Origin: Apostichopus japonicus
Taxonomy: Eukaryota; Echinodermata; Holothuroidea; Aspidochirotida; Stichopodidae
DNA: 64,000 nt
Assembly: GCF_037975245.1 (NCBI RefSeq)
Contig: NC_092562.1
Span: 17,931,521 to 17,995,520, forward strand
Direction of reading: 5' to 3'
How positions within the stretch are numbered: the first letter of the stretch is position 1; each line of letters opens with the position of its first letter. The position numbers and the translations under genes are program-made. Below are positions 30,395 through 42,875 of this stretch, piece after piece. The notes beneath the pieces are model-generated. The model saw only the letters and a program-made list of their open reading frames with translations. It was not told where the DNA came from and did not search any database.

Positions 30395-30860
30395 GGCCTA
30401 CACTCTAAAACCAACCTGGTGAAATTTTACCAGGAGTTGCGTTTATATGCTACCTTATATATCCTGGTTGTTTTCACGAAGTTGCCTGGTGAATGAGACT
30501 TTAACAAAATCCTGGTAGATATAACCAGGAAAGCCTGGTTAAATTTCGTGGTGAAATTTTGACACTGTCCTGGTTAATATCCATGGGTATTCACCTCATT
30601 CCTTGTGATATTAACCAACATTTACTGGCTGATGCTTATACTATCCTGGTTAATATCATGAAATATTTCACCTCTTTCCTGGTCAAATTTACCACACTTT
30701 TCCTGGTTGGTGCTAATACTATCCTGGTTAATATCACAGAATGTTCCACCCCTTTCTGGTTAAATTAAACATTTCCTGGTTGATGTCACCATTATCCTGG
30801 TTAATATTAAGCTGACTTTCCACCTTATTCCTGGTTAAATCACCTCTTTCCTTGTCAATA
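30395..30860. repeat. CCTGGTTAATATC degenerate satellite
   Basis: The motif CCTGGT(T/G)AAT(A/T)T and its inverse recur more than a dozen times, roughly every 25-50 bases, with a longer unit near 100 bases (CTATCCTGGTTAATATCA at about 30640 and 30719). Confidence 0.8.
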
Positions 30861-32440
30861 TGCCACCTTATTCTCCATTTAAGTTGCAATGCATTCAAAT
30901 TGAGAAAAAGCAAAACATAAATTATAAAACAACATCATCAATGTTACTGATAGCTAACTTTATTTGCATCTCCATTACTTTTGAATTTTGAGTACTAAGT
31001 GAACTTTTGCAATTTAGTTTGATTCCTCAGATATTAATACAATGAATTAATATAAGAAATGCAATACTGAAATCAAAATTTTGAGGACATATTTACAGCA
31101 TAACCATCGTCACATGCTGAAGCTCTGATTGCTCGACATCAACTGTGAAATGTAGCAGGGATACCAAGCCCTTGATCAGCACTTTTGCACAAGGATACAA
31201 CTTGAAAATCACTTGAACAGTTTTCAGTACAGAACAAGAAATGGACCCTATACCTGTCTCTTGAAATACTTGATCAAAGCCTCTCTCCCAATAACCTTTG
31301 TTACGACAAAATTCAGCCCTGTGTCAGTAGCTTCTTTTCTTTAAAGGTATGCTGTATTAGCCCCAAATATGCTAGATATTCAAATGTGGTCACCTTTGGT
31401 CAGAATTCTTAAACTGTTTTATTACAACCCTTTGAGGAAATTTTCCCATTCAGTCATCTTGTGTGTACCTTAAAAATGTCTGAGAACATAGGAAGGTGCT
31501 TTTTGAAAACTTCTTGCCATTATAGCGTGCTATATTTGGGGCATATACTGACTACCATTAAACCAGATAGGAAGGTCTTAAAAGATCTTTGTTCACATTG
31601 TTGTTGATAAGGATGACCTAATACCAAAAAAAAATTTAATTTAATTATTTACTTATTGGTAATTAATTCATATTTTTAATTTAATTACAATTATGTTTAC
31701 CACTTTGCACAGGCAAACCGAACATCTGCAAGATAATAATTAGGCTTCCAACAATACCATTAATGTTTTAGTAATAAGCTCATCGTTGGACCTCACATAC
31801 AGTACTTGTGCAAATTATTTTAACTCCAATAGAAAGTGGTAAGTTAAGCTTATTATAATCACAAGAAAGATTAATTTGAAAAGATTTTGAGCTAACAATT
31901 AAGTAGTTAAAGTATAAACCAAAGTGACCTTGAACATGAAATTTGTGATACTCCGACCCCGAATGACCATAATTATGATCACGTTTTGCATACATCCACA
32001 TGTCCGTCCGTGGACCAAACAATTAACCAAACCAAACCCCTAAATGACCTTCGACATAAATTCCTGAGCACTTCCACAAGTCTCTTCATCACAGGCCATC
32101 TCTATGCAAGTTTCATTGAAGTTGTACCAACAGGTATTATCAATTGTGGACAGAGAGATCAATTGAAATGCAAAGCATCAAATTGTTTCTCATAAAAACA
32201 GCTACAATCACATTCTTGATGTGCATCATCCAAGCCAAAGACATCCTTTCACTATTGCAAAGCTGCGTTACTTGGTAGCCTCTCTCAATTTCTCATTTTC
32301 ACCTCTTCCAGTTTGTACCAATCTAGGAAAGGAATGAAACAATTAAAGTATTAAATGGTGTGTTAACGAACTAGAATGAAAAGAAGATTAATCGCTTTCT
32401 TCCGTCTAATAGTTTTTGCGCCATGCTTTTTGAAAACCTG
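30861..32440. other. Interior of the TIR insertion, nothing recognised
   Basis: AT-rich sequence with no coding signal I can support. The stretch just before 32453 may be the 5' leader of the following LINE ORF1. Confidence 0.4.
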
Positions 32441-32452
32441 GCTTGAAAACCA

Positions 32453-33940
32453 ATGGCTATCATGGCTGCTCTTAGTCGAGACACGTCTGTTCAGCTTCAC
32501 TTAGATTCCAGTGAAGGAAAGTCAATTCTATTTAAACTGTTGAAGGAGAGATTCATCGATCCAAGAGAGCATCTTACGGCGGTTCAGGAACTACCAGGTA
32601 GAGTATGGGATGTAACCTTCAAAACCGTAGATTTGAAGAAGAAGTTTTGGCCTGCTCTGTCCAGCGCAGATTGCTGCACTGCGACTACGTACACTGGTTG
32701 CACGACGCTTGTTACTGTGTTACATGTACAGTATGAATTGGGGGTCAACGTTGTGAGGTACGTTCTAGGCCGATACGGTAAAGTAGTAAGCGGTCGTTTC
32801 CTCACACTCGCCGACTACCCACAGGTGTTTAATGGGATTCGACAATACCAGGTGGAAATAACAAAGGATATTCCCTCATCTTTAAGACTCGGTGGAAGGA
32901 ACTGCTGGGTTAGATACAGAGGCCAGCCAAGAACCTGCTTGAAATGCGGATTAAATGGTCACGAAGCAAAGAACTGCGACCAGATCAAATGTTACAACTG
33001 CCATGAATTTGGACATACAGCGAAAGATTGTACTACAGAAGTCAAATGCACGGTATGTGAAAAGTCGGGGCACACTTCTCGTAACTGCCTAATTTCATTT
33101 GCAAGTAAGATCAGCCCTACCGCCAGAGCTTGGGTTAAGGGCCCTGCTGTCCTGCAACAAGAAGCAGAAACAGCCGAAAAAAGTGATGAGATAACGGCAA
33201 AAGGATCTGATGGTGACACCAATGCCGAGGTAACGGAATCTATGTCATCAGCCTCAAGTTATTGGGCCACCCCCCCCCCCCAAGCTGAATCCCTCGACAC
33301 CAATGCCAATATGGACGATGATCATGGTATGACCCAGGACCCACAAAATACAGAAGAGAGTCTACCCATCACAGAAAGTCAGACGAATCTGTTCGAAAAC
33401 GCAGAGGTAATTGAATCTAAGTCATCAGCCTCAAGTAATTGGGCCACCCCCCAAGCTGAACCCCTCGAAGAATCTAACAGTGGAAGAATGAAATGTCAAC
33501 CACCACCGAAAATATCGTCACAAGAGGACAGTGTTGAAGCTAACTCTTCCCGTCCCAGCTCAAGAACAAAGAGAAAAAGTGCTTCTCAACCTGAGTCAGT
33601 CAAGAGATTGGAGAGATCAAGGTCAAGCCTTCGCTTCCCCGCCGAGGACCCATGCGACAGTGTAAAGATGACTCAAATTTTCTTAGAGGACGAGCCATGG
33701 CACTCGTGTTATGCGAAGGGGTGCCAGGAAAAATTTTCCAGGTATGATTTATTGATAGAACACGCGTCCAAAACCCACCCTAAGCTGAAACCTGCAAAGT
33801 ATCCCTGTGCCTTAAAGTCATGTAAGTTCACGTGTGAGTCCCCCCGGGATTGGATCACGCACATGGCTGAAGAGCACCCACAATTTGTGAGTCAAAAGGA
33901 GACAGAATTTTTCGACGGGTATTTTTTAAAGAATGCCTGA
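32453..33940 (+). CDS. LINE ORF1-type zinc-knuckle protein, 495 aa, intact frame
   Basis: Nucleic-acid-binding protein of a non-LTR retrotransposon. Residues about 40-165 look like the RRM-like region of such ORF1s (RVWDVTFKT, then VFNGIRQYQVEITKDIPSSL and YRGQPRTCLKCG). Three CCHC knuckles follow at about 163-215: CLKCGLNGHEAKNC, CYNCHEFGHTAKDC and CTVCEKSGHTSRNC. A long Ser/Glu-rich linker contains an internal repeat (VTESMSSASSYWATP and VIESKSSASSNWATP). The C-terminus has two C2H2-like fingers (about residues 420-475; C-x4-C-x12-H-x4-H). It is the longest uninterrupted frame in the window. It was probably once followed by a Tx1/L1-like ORF2, of which only a scrap remains at 34390-34680. 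A domesticated host gene is a less likely alternative. Confidence 0.7.
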   Translation: MAIMAALSRDTSVQLHLDSSEGKSILFKLLKERFIDPREHLTAVQELPGRVWDVTFKTVDLKKKFWPALSSADCCTATTYTGCTTLVTVLHVQYELGVNVVRYVLGRYGKVVSGRFLTLADYPQVFNGIRQYQVEITKDIPSSLRLGGRNCWVRYRGQPRTCLKCGLNGHEAKNCDQIKCYNCHEFGHTAKDCTTEVKCTVCEKSGHTSRNCLISFASKISPTARAWVKGPAVLQQEAETAEKSDEITAKGSDGDTNAEVTESMSSASSYWATPPPQAESLDTNANMDDDHGMTQDPQNTEESLPITESQTNLFENAEVIESKSSASSNWATPQAEPLEESNSGRMKCQPPPKISSQEDSVEANSSRPSSRTKRKSASQPESVKRLERSRSSLRFPAEDPCDSVKMTQIFLEDEPWHSCYAKGCQEKFSRYDLLIEHASKTHPKLKPAKYPCALKSCKFTCESPRDWITHMAEEHPQFVSQKETEFFDGYFLKNA

Positions 33941-34149
33941 ACAAATCAAAGATTTTCACTCATCTTGTTCAGTTTGAGCGTACCTCATTAACAACGACTA
34001 CTTTTGTTTCACTCAACGTAAATAGACTACGGGACAACCAGAAATGTTCACAGATTCCACAACGGACCAAGATTTTTAAATTTAATATCATACTGTACAT
34101 GTCGTGTTTATTTTATGTAGTGCTGTATAATCCAGTTAGTACTGAACCT

Positions 34150-34380
34150 GGTGTTTTTAAACATCAAGGCTGTGCTTTCTATAACAGCAGTTTATGGGTC
34201 TTTAACATCACTTATAATCTTACTGATTGTTGTAGGGCTGTATATGTGCTGTATATGTCATGTAGGGCTGATCCTGAGTTTTTCAAGCGCCATTGTTGTT
34301 CTTCCCATAACAGTACTTTACGGGTATTTAACGCCAATTATAATCTTATTGATTGTTGTAGGGATGTTCATCCCACCACC
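34150..34380. repeat. Two degenerate direct repeats between LINE ORFs
   Basis: The tract TTATAATCTTA(C/T)TGATTGTTGTAGGG occurs twice about 125 bases apart (34211 and 34338), with related flanks. One frame (34151-34390) reads as two hydrophobic spans; this probably follows from the T-rich repeat and is not called as a gene. Confidence 0.5.
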
Positions 34381-34389
34381 AACGTCCTA

Positions 34390-34690
34390 GAATTGATCGG
34401 ATCTATTCCCCGAAAGAATTTGTTGTTAACAAAGCGACTACGTCGCCGATCCCTTATTCTGACCATAGACCTGTCCAGGACAATATGGAAGAATTACGGG
34501 CTTACTATAAGCTATGGTCTACTCCGAATACTAATTTTAATGCTTTAGGTGATTGGTGGGAGAGTGTTAAAACTAGAACTAAAATGCTTGCTTGCCGTTC
34601 GACAGGGTACTCGCATTGCTCGTCAGAAAAGAAAACAGCTCACAGAGCTCCAAAGTCTTTGTTTAACTTCAAATTGCCATGGCATTACCC
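34390..34690 (+). pseudogene. Fragment of a Tx1/L1-like LINE ORF2
   Basis: A frame around 34470-34690 reads MEELRAYYKLW...LGDWWESVKTRTKMLACR. The 'WW(D/E)..K...R.L.R' arrangement is characteristic of the region between endonuclease and reverse transcriptase in L1/Tx1-type ORF2s. It is preceded by PYSDHRPV, like the end of an APE endonuclease. The endonuclease body and reverse transcriptase are missing. It abuts a different LINE at about 34679. Assigned from memory of family patterns, so tentative. Confidence 0.4.
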
Positions 34691-37645
34691 GCTGATAACA
34701 TAAACATTGAACGGAGTAATCCAGATGTCAACCATCTGGTACATACTCCATGTAAATACTTTGATATTGATTCTTTTAACAAGTTATGTCTAGCAAACAA
34801 AGCCGGTTTCACGATATTCCATCATAATAGCCAAAGTCTTATCAAAAATTTCAACGACATAACAACTTTTATCTCATTATTAAGTAACGACTTTTCCATT
34901 ATTGGTTTCACAGAAACGTGGTTCAATAAACGTAGTTCCCCCCTTACTCAATTAAATAACTATACTCTAGTAGAAAATCACCGTGACGAGAGAAGGGGTG
35001 GCGGGGTCTGCTTGTTTGTTAATAATAATTTATGTTTTAAGGAGCGGGTAGATCTCTCCATTTTTAATGAGAGTATTGAATCTATATTTATAGAAGTAAC
35101 TGAAACGCATACTAAGAAGAAACTGATTATTGGTTGTATTTATAGACCACCCAGCGGTTCAATTGACGATTTCAATTTCAATGTACAACATAAATCTAAT
35201 ATAATAAGTCATCACAATTATGATTCATATATAATGGGAGATTTTAATATTGATTTATCTGATGTAAACAAATCAACAGGTTTTCTTAACTTATTGTAAT
35301 CTACCGGATTCAATCCTACAATTACTAAACCCACTCGTATCACTGCAACCTCAGCAACTATACTTGATAATATTGTAACAAATATCGAATCCACAACCAT
35401 ACCAGGAATTCTTGTAACCGATATTAGTGATCATTTTCCAATATTCCTTTTGATTCCTACCAAGAATAACAGACCAATGAACTTCATGTACAGGCGAAAT
35501 TATAAACCAGATAACATCAGGTGTTTTAACTATGAAATTGAAAACAAAAACTGGAACGATGTTTTAAGCCAAACTGATGTTAATGCTGCTTACGACACTT
35601 TCTTTGATTCCTTTAATTACACCTGTAATAATTGTTTTCCAATATGTTATGTAAGCAAAAGGAAACGACGTAAAAAGAAACATCCATGGATTACAACTGG
35701 AATGTTGAAATCTATCAAAAGAAAGAACATGCTCTTTAAAAGTTATTTAACAGCACCTACTGATGTTAACAAGGCTACGTATAAGCATTATCGCAATAAG
35801 CTTAACCATATTATTAGATTTTCTAAAAGATTGTATTTCTATGATAAATTCAAAAATAATAGAAATAATGTAAGTGTAACTTGGAAAACAATTAACGAAG
35901 TTCTAAACACCAACCGAAAAAAGGTGGATATCCTGCTGCTTTTAAAACTGGTGATCGAGAAATCAGCAACGAGAATGACATTGCCAGCTACTTTAACAAA
36001 TATTTTGTAAACATTGGACCCTCACTTGCAAGAAACATTACAAATAAAGGTAGTACAGAATATCTTATTCATAATAATAACAGAAACAGTCAATCTATGT
36101 TCATTAATCCTGTCAGTGAGGAAGAACTTTCAATAGTTGCTATTTCCAGCCTGAAACCAAAAACATCAGCGGGATATGACGATTTTAAACCAGATATAAT
36201 AAGAAATGTTATTCACTTTATCGCCAAACCATTGACTTATATTTGTAATTTATCTTTTACTTCTGGTACATTTCCAGATAAACTAAAGATTGCTAAGGTT
36301 ATACCAATTTTTAAAAAGGTGACCAAGATGTATATGAAAATTACCGTCCTATTTCTTTATTATCATGTTTTTCAAAAATTATTGAAAGGCTTATGTACAA
36401 TCATATCGATAAGTTTCTAACCAAGTTTAATATCCTGTGCAATGATCAATATGGCTTCCGCCCAAAGCATTCTACAGAACTTGCTTTGGCAAATGCCATT
36501 GAAAAAAATATGTACTAGTCTTGATAACACCAAAATATGTATTGGAGTGTTCCTTGATCTCTCCAAGGCATTTGATACTATTGACCATACCATTTTGCTA
36601 AGTAAATTATCTTTGTATGGTGTAAGGGGAACAACCCTTGACTGGTTCAGCAGCTATTTATCCAATAGACATCAATATACTTCATATAAAAACTCTGAAT
36701 CCGAACACGCTGTAACCCGTTGTGGTGTTCCACAGGGCTCAATATTAGGACCACTGTTGTTCATTATATGTCAATGACATTTGCCAGGTGTCAAAAATTG
36801 CCAAGACTATACTGTTTGCTGATGATACCAATATTTTCTTCGAGTTCGAAAACGTACATAGAATACATGATACTGTCTCTACTGAATTAACTAAATTTAC
36901 TAACTGGTTTGCTGCTAATAAGTTATCACTTAATGCAGACAAAACTAACTATATAGTATTTAATGGAAGAGGAACGCTTAACTGGAGTAATGACATAATA
37001 ATGGACGGTAAAGTAATTAAACAAGTATCAACTACTAAATTTCTAGGGGTTAATATTGATAGTAAACTTTCATGGAGTGACCATATTACAAAAGTTTGCA
37101 CCAGCGTTGCAAGAGGTGCAGGAATTTTAGCAAAGCTAAAACATTTCCTCCCCCAGAATATACTCAGAATACTTTATCAAACTTTAATAGCACCACATCT
37201 GTATTACTGCTTGATTATCTGGTCTGGTACAAGTGTTTCTCATTTAAGTCACCTTAAAATACTTCAAAAGAGTGCAATTCGTCATATATCTCACGCAGCA
37301 CCGCGTGAACATACAAGCCCCCTCTTTAAGAAACTCAATTTATTGAAATTAGATGACATTATAAAAGTTAATATTGCAACATTTACATACAAGGCTTGGA
37401 ATGGATCATTACCAATCAGTTTTCGAAATTTTATAAATAGCAACACGGATTTCCATAATCATAATACCAGAACGGCTAGCAACGCACATTATAAATCATA
37501 TAAAACACGCACTGGTATGTTAAGCCTCAGTAACCGTGCAACCAAAATTTGGAATTCACTGTCAATAACTTTAAAAACTAAGAAAACAAGCTCCACATTT
37601 AGTAAATGTCTTACTAAAGAAATTATCATGTCTTATAAATTATGA
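34679..37645 (+). pseudogene. L2/CR1-type LINE ORF2 (endonuclease plus reverse transcriptase), broken
   Basis: The APE endonuclease reads NSQSLIKNF, GFTETWFN, GGGVCLFV, CIYRPPSG, MGDFNIDL and VTDISDHFPI. The reverse transcriptase has KPKTSAGYDDF, PIFKK, NDQYGFRPKHST, VFLDLSKAFDTIDH, GVPQGSILGPLLF and the catalytic LFADDTNIFF. The thumb/C-terminal region has FLGVNIDSKLSW and ends SYKL at 37645. Breaks: an in-frame TAA at 35297-35299, and frame changes near 35925, 36320 and 36765 (ATATGTCAATGAC, one base off the usual IYVNDI). It is therefore inactive. A (TGAA)n tail follows, typical of L2/CR1 3' ends. Confidence 0.85.
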
Positions 37646-37817
37646 TTTAGCTGCATAGTCGCATAGCAGCATATTCACATATTGAAGCGTATACGTATTG
37701 TTATTAACATTATTTTCACTATTTTCTATCTTTTCTTCATGGGAGTCTTCTGTTTTATTAAGCCAGCATAGGCTTTTCAGAAGACTTCCATCCACATTGT
37801 AATATTTATGTGAAAAA

Positions 37818-37852
37818 ACAAATAAATGAATGAATGAATGAATGAATGAACC
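37818..37852 (+). repeat. (TGAA)n 3' tail of the L2/CR1-type LINE
   Basis: AATAAATGAATGAATGAATG-type microsatellite about 175 bases after the ORF2 stop. It marks the LINE 3' end and its polarity (+). Confidence 0.75.
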
Positions 37853-38779
37853 TAACCCTAATTTAATCTTGGAATAATTCACTGAGTTGGTCAGTCTTAC
37901 TTCTGTTTGGGTTTGTTTTCCACAGGGCATTTATGTGGTTTCTAACCCTAGGCTCCTTTGACGTTTAGTAACCTGTTAGGTTAGGTTTGTGTGTAAAGTA
38001 GGCTAACCTTATACTAATACTAGCTGATACCATGTAGTGATTTGAGATTAGCAACATTGACTTGAATTTGACATGGTAGTTATTATAATAAATGGGCTAG
38101 CTGTTGATACAGGAGGGCTACACAATATGATTGATTATCAACATACAATTCCACGTTTATACTTTTAAAGTCATTTTCAAGGCTAAAAATAAACCTCAAA
38201 CAATTATCTGTAGGGTAGGGTAGTCCTGTCCTACCCTTACCTAGCCTATAAAATGTGAGTAAAATCAGGGAGTTGTTCTAACAAATACCTTGTATAATAT
38301 CGTTCGCCCAGCTATTAGTATTACCCTGGCTATATGTGCATAGGCTGGGGAGTTTAAGTGATCGACCAGGGAGTTGCCGTAACATCATCTTGGACCGACA
38401 GCGGCAATAGACACTACACAGGCCTTATCACTGGCCTAGCCCATGACCTATCCACGTGAGATTCAATGAACTCAAGCTTAACGTGAGGCCTACGTGAGGT
38501 CTAACTCAAGCCAGACCTATTTATGCATTACTTGAGCCTAGGACTAATGATTCGGGAATGAGTTCCAGCACAAAATTGTGGCGGCTTAAGTACAGGCATA
38601 CCTGTGGTGTTACTGTTAGTCGAACGAACGTACCTTAATTGTCTGTCTCCGGCATGTTTTAGTTAACTAGTCTATAGGCTGCATAAGCTTGACTTCTGAC
38701 TTCTTGCATGTCGACAAATGTGTTACAGTATATACGTACCGCGTACCCTCACTTCTTACTATCTTCGGTATAGAACGTA
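37853..38779. other. Right interior of the TIR insertion, nothing recognised
   Basis: No coding signal. Contains several 'ctaacctt' and 'ggcctag'-rich tracts but no clear repeat structure. Confidence 0.4.
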
Positions 38780-38857
38780 AAATTATCACTTACGTACGTA
38801 ATAAATATTACGTACGTAATATTATTTTTTTTACCATGTCCTCTCTAGGTCTTCGTA

Positions 38858-39063
38858 CAAATAACATCAATCTCCAAAATCATTCAATTGAGAATTTGCG
38901 TGTTATTGCCATTGACCAGAACGATTCTTGCACAGATAAATCTGGGAAAGGAAAAGAACTAAACCTAAAGACCACGGCACCTTTCGGCTTAAACATCAGA
39001 AACGATTTGCCGTCCCAGAAAAACCAAAACAATTCCTTTGCAATTACGACGGAATCGGATTAA
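38858..39063 (+). mobile_element. Penelope-like element, C-terminal part after the insertion
   Basis: It starts with the second CAAATA. The frame gives NHSIENLRVIAIDQND and then APFGLNIRNDLPSQ, the typical end of the Penelope GIY-YIG region. It is in frame with 30085-30118 once the 8.7 kb insert and one CAAATA are removed. Ends near the TAA at 39061. Confidence 0.7.
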
Positions 39064-39214
39064 AATAATCTAGGAAATCTTAAAATAATCCGACGCGGAT
39101 TAAAATAATCCGAATTTCTAAAACTTCTGCTCAATTAAGCAGAAATCAGTTAGTCGCTTGACTTAACAACCATGCCGACAATCTTTTCTATAAAATAGTT
39201 TCAATTCCTGCTAC

Positions 39215-39312
39215 TCCTTGTCACTTTCTGTGATCATGCACTGAAGAAGAGATAGTTTTGCTCGAAAGCTCTGCAAAAACCTAACATTGTCTGTTTTACT
39301 TCCAATCACTTA
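39215..39312 (+). repeat. Penelope-type untranslated tract, inverted at 40790-40905
   Basis: GATCATGCACTGAAGAAGAG...AAACCTAACATTGTCTGTTTTAC is repeated in inverse orientation at 40790-40905. Each copy lies next to a TA microsatellite. It follows the Penelope coding end, so it is probably that element's 3' or pseudo-LTR sequence. Confidence 0.55.
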
Positions 39313-40718
<1,406 letters not shown>

Positions 40719-40789
40719 AATAACGGAAAAACTGTTATGCTGCATTTAGAGAAAGGCTGGATCTCGAGGGAGATACAATAATTAAATTA

Positions 40790-40905
40790 GGTAAGTGATT
40801 GGAAGTAAAACAGCCAATGTTTGGTTTTTGCAGAGCATTCGAGCAAAACTAGCTCTTTTTCAGTGCATGATCACCGAAAGTGAATTATTTACTTTGAAGT
40901 GCAGT
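40790..40905 (-). repeat. Inverted copy of the 39215-39312 tract
   Basis: The reverse complement reads CACTGAAAAAGAGCTAGTTTTGCTCG and ends toward CAGTTTACTTCC-like sequence, matching 39215-39312. A further TA run lies at 40935-40983. Confidence 0.6.
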
Positions 40906-40936
40906 GTGTTCTGCAAAAAAGTGATGCTTCATATAC

Positions 40937-40968
<32 letters not shown>

Positions 40969-41386
40969 ATATATATATATGTATTTTAAATAAGCCTAAT
41001 TAATATATTTTATATAATTCTAAATATGCCTCAGAATACCCCCATTAAACGTCTCATTGTTTTTTCTGTGCAGTATATGTCACATTTTATTGCTCTTGAT
41101 GCAACTTTGATGGAAACAAACAATATGTTATGTTTAAGTAATGTGGGCTTCCTTGGTTTCTTTCAACCATGGTTTAGGAGCTACGAGAATAAGGCATTTT
41201 TTATTTACAGTTTTACAATTTTCAATTATATCTTACGCACCCAAAAAGATTTACAAACATCATTAGCCCAAAATTACATTCCAATAAACTGTTAAGTATC
41301 AACGAGACAAGTTATCTCTATTGCATCTGTCGTATATTGTATTCATTCTTTGACATTATGTCTTTCGTACTTCTTAGATTATCTCA

Positions 41387-41815
41387 CAGGGGCGTATATC
41401 CAGGATTTTCCACTAGGGGGGGGGGGGGGCGTCAGGCATGAATGATTGCCGTCCTGGGGGATGGGTCTAAGGGGAGGGGTGGACAATTTTTGCTTTCGAA
41501 GCAGGGCTGAAATGCAAAATGGTGCCATATGTGATCCATTTTTCGATCTTAATAATAAACAACATTTCCAGTAAAAATGGACACAAAATGCACAATTTAG
41601 TATGGCTGGCATGTCACTTAGTGTTTGTAAAACTTGTGACCGACAGGGAAATCTGGTGATTGCCAAGTTTCACCATCAAAGCCTTTAAGAAATTTATGAA
41701 TTTTACTTTATAAAGGTCGTCATCAATTTTTTTTTTGCTAAACTTTTTTTTTGGTGACGGCCAATAGGAGGGGGCGCGCCTGTTGCGCCCCCCCCCCCCC
41801 CTGGATACGCCCCTG
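41387..41815. mobile_element. Miniature TIR element, hAT-like ends, 429 bp
   Basis: Ends CAGGGGCGTATATCCAGG and, inverted, CAGGGGCGTATCCAGG. The paralogous site near 17178 (GATTAACTCATTAAATT) lacks it. The flanking duplication is not clear. No coding capacity. Confidence 0.75.
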
Positions 41816-42599
41816 ACACATTAAATTACAAAACAAGAACCTTCAATATTGATATCAATATAAAATCAAGTACAATTTCTTAATTTTTTTCTGTTATTTG
41901 TTGGAGATCAGCAGTACCATAACATGCTAGAGAATATTCAACAGTTTTACATCAAACCTAAAGGCATTGAAGACCCGCGCACAAAGAAACGTCTGATGCT
42001 GATAATCTGACCTAGTTTCGAATGAGGTGTAACATAAGTGTTACACACCACCATCGATTCCAGAAAATAAACATACAGCTTGCTATACCGTCGGTAATTA
42101 GAGTAGACACTAGTGTACAGTCAATACATGCAGCTACGGTCATTACCCACAGCAAAATGTACATAGCAGCGATGGACATCTCAGGTCCAGCTGAAGATAA
42201 CAAGGTGTCATGTTTCATCACTATCTGCATTTTGTAGCGACAAGAAAAAACTTGACTTACAAGCAACAGAAAGTTACTTTCCAGAGGGCCACACGCGGTT
42301 TGAGGCGAGTCTTCGATGCCCTTAAGTCTTCTCCCCATTCAAATTTCTTTTCGATCTTCATATACCAGTATTTCTTAGGTTTCAGTTGTTTACAAAAGGA
42401 AGTATAAACATAACCAATGTCGTCCTTAGTTTGTCATTATTTTTTTATAAAAAACATCTTCGATTGCAAATCAAGGTATAGTGTTTTGGACCTTCCTTCA
42501 ATGATCTCAGCAGTACTAGATTCTCACACTCTATGAGAATGCCCTTGCAGTCGCACAGGCTAGTTCATTAGACTAACATAATTGTTTCTTAATGTACTC

Positions 42600-42875
42600 C
42601 TGGCAGTATTAGGGGTATGTATGAATTTGTATTGTCAGATCCTCCTGCAAGCAGGAACTCGCGAAGAAGCCTCATTGGCTTATCAAAGCCGCAAGCTGAC
42701 CGAAGGCAATCTCTTAGACTCATATTTAAACTCATATTTAGATTATGAATTGTCAACTGTCGACAACTCTGTAACAGGACGACATATATTAATCTTGGAG
42801 TAACTCCAACTCGGGTCCCTATGATTGAAAGGCACCGGCGTTAACCACTGAGCTAACACTCCTCGGGCTAACACT
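42600..42875 (-). mobile_element. tRNA-derived SINE (copy in the 41-43 kb duplicate)
   Basis: Full-length counterpart of 17745-18000. The minus strand has GTTAGCTCAGTGGTTAACGCC (A box) and GGGACCCGAGTTGGAGTTAC (box-B-like). It was duplicated with the surrounding segment rather than inserted independently. Confidence 0.6.

Larger units (their letters stand above)
30119..38857. mobile_element. 8.7 kb terminal-inverted-repeat insertion with 6-bp target duplication
   Basis: The left end TACGAAGATCTAGAGAGGAC (30119 on) is the inverse of the right end (38780-38857); about 33 of the first 35 bases agree. Both ends run into TACGTACGTA-type palindromes. It is flanked by CAAATA on each side and inserted in a Penelope-like element. 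The interior has a palindromic array, a CCTGGT satellite, unassigned sequence and LINE-derived genes. No transposase, integrase or polymerase of a DNA transposon was recognised, so it is probably non-autonomous and loaded with later LINE insertions. A 6-bp duplication occurs in Polinton/Maverick and Dada groups, but nothing else supports either. Confidence 0.65.

Noticed and set aside
30119-38857. Assignment of the TIR insertion to Polinton/Maverick because of the 6-bp duplication
   Set aside because: No polymerase, integrase, ATPase or capsid genes, and the termini do not resemble that group as far as I can tell.
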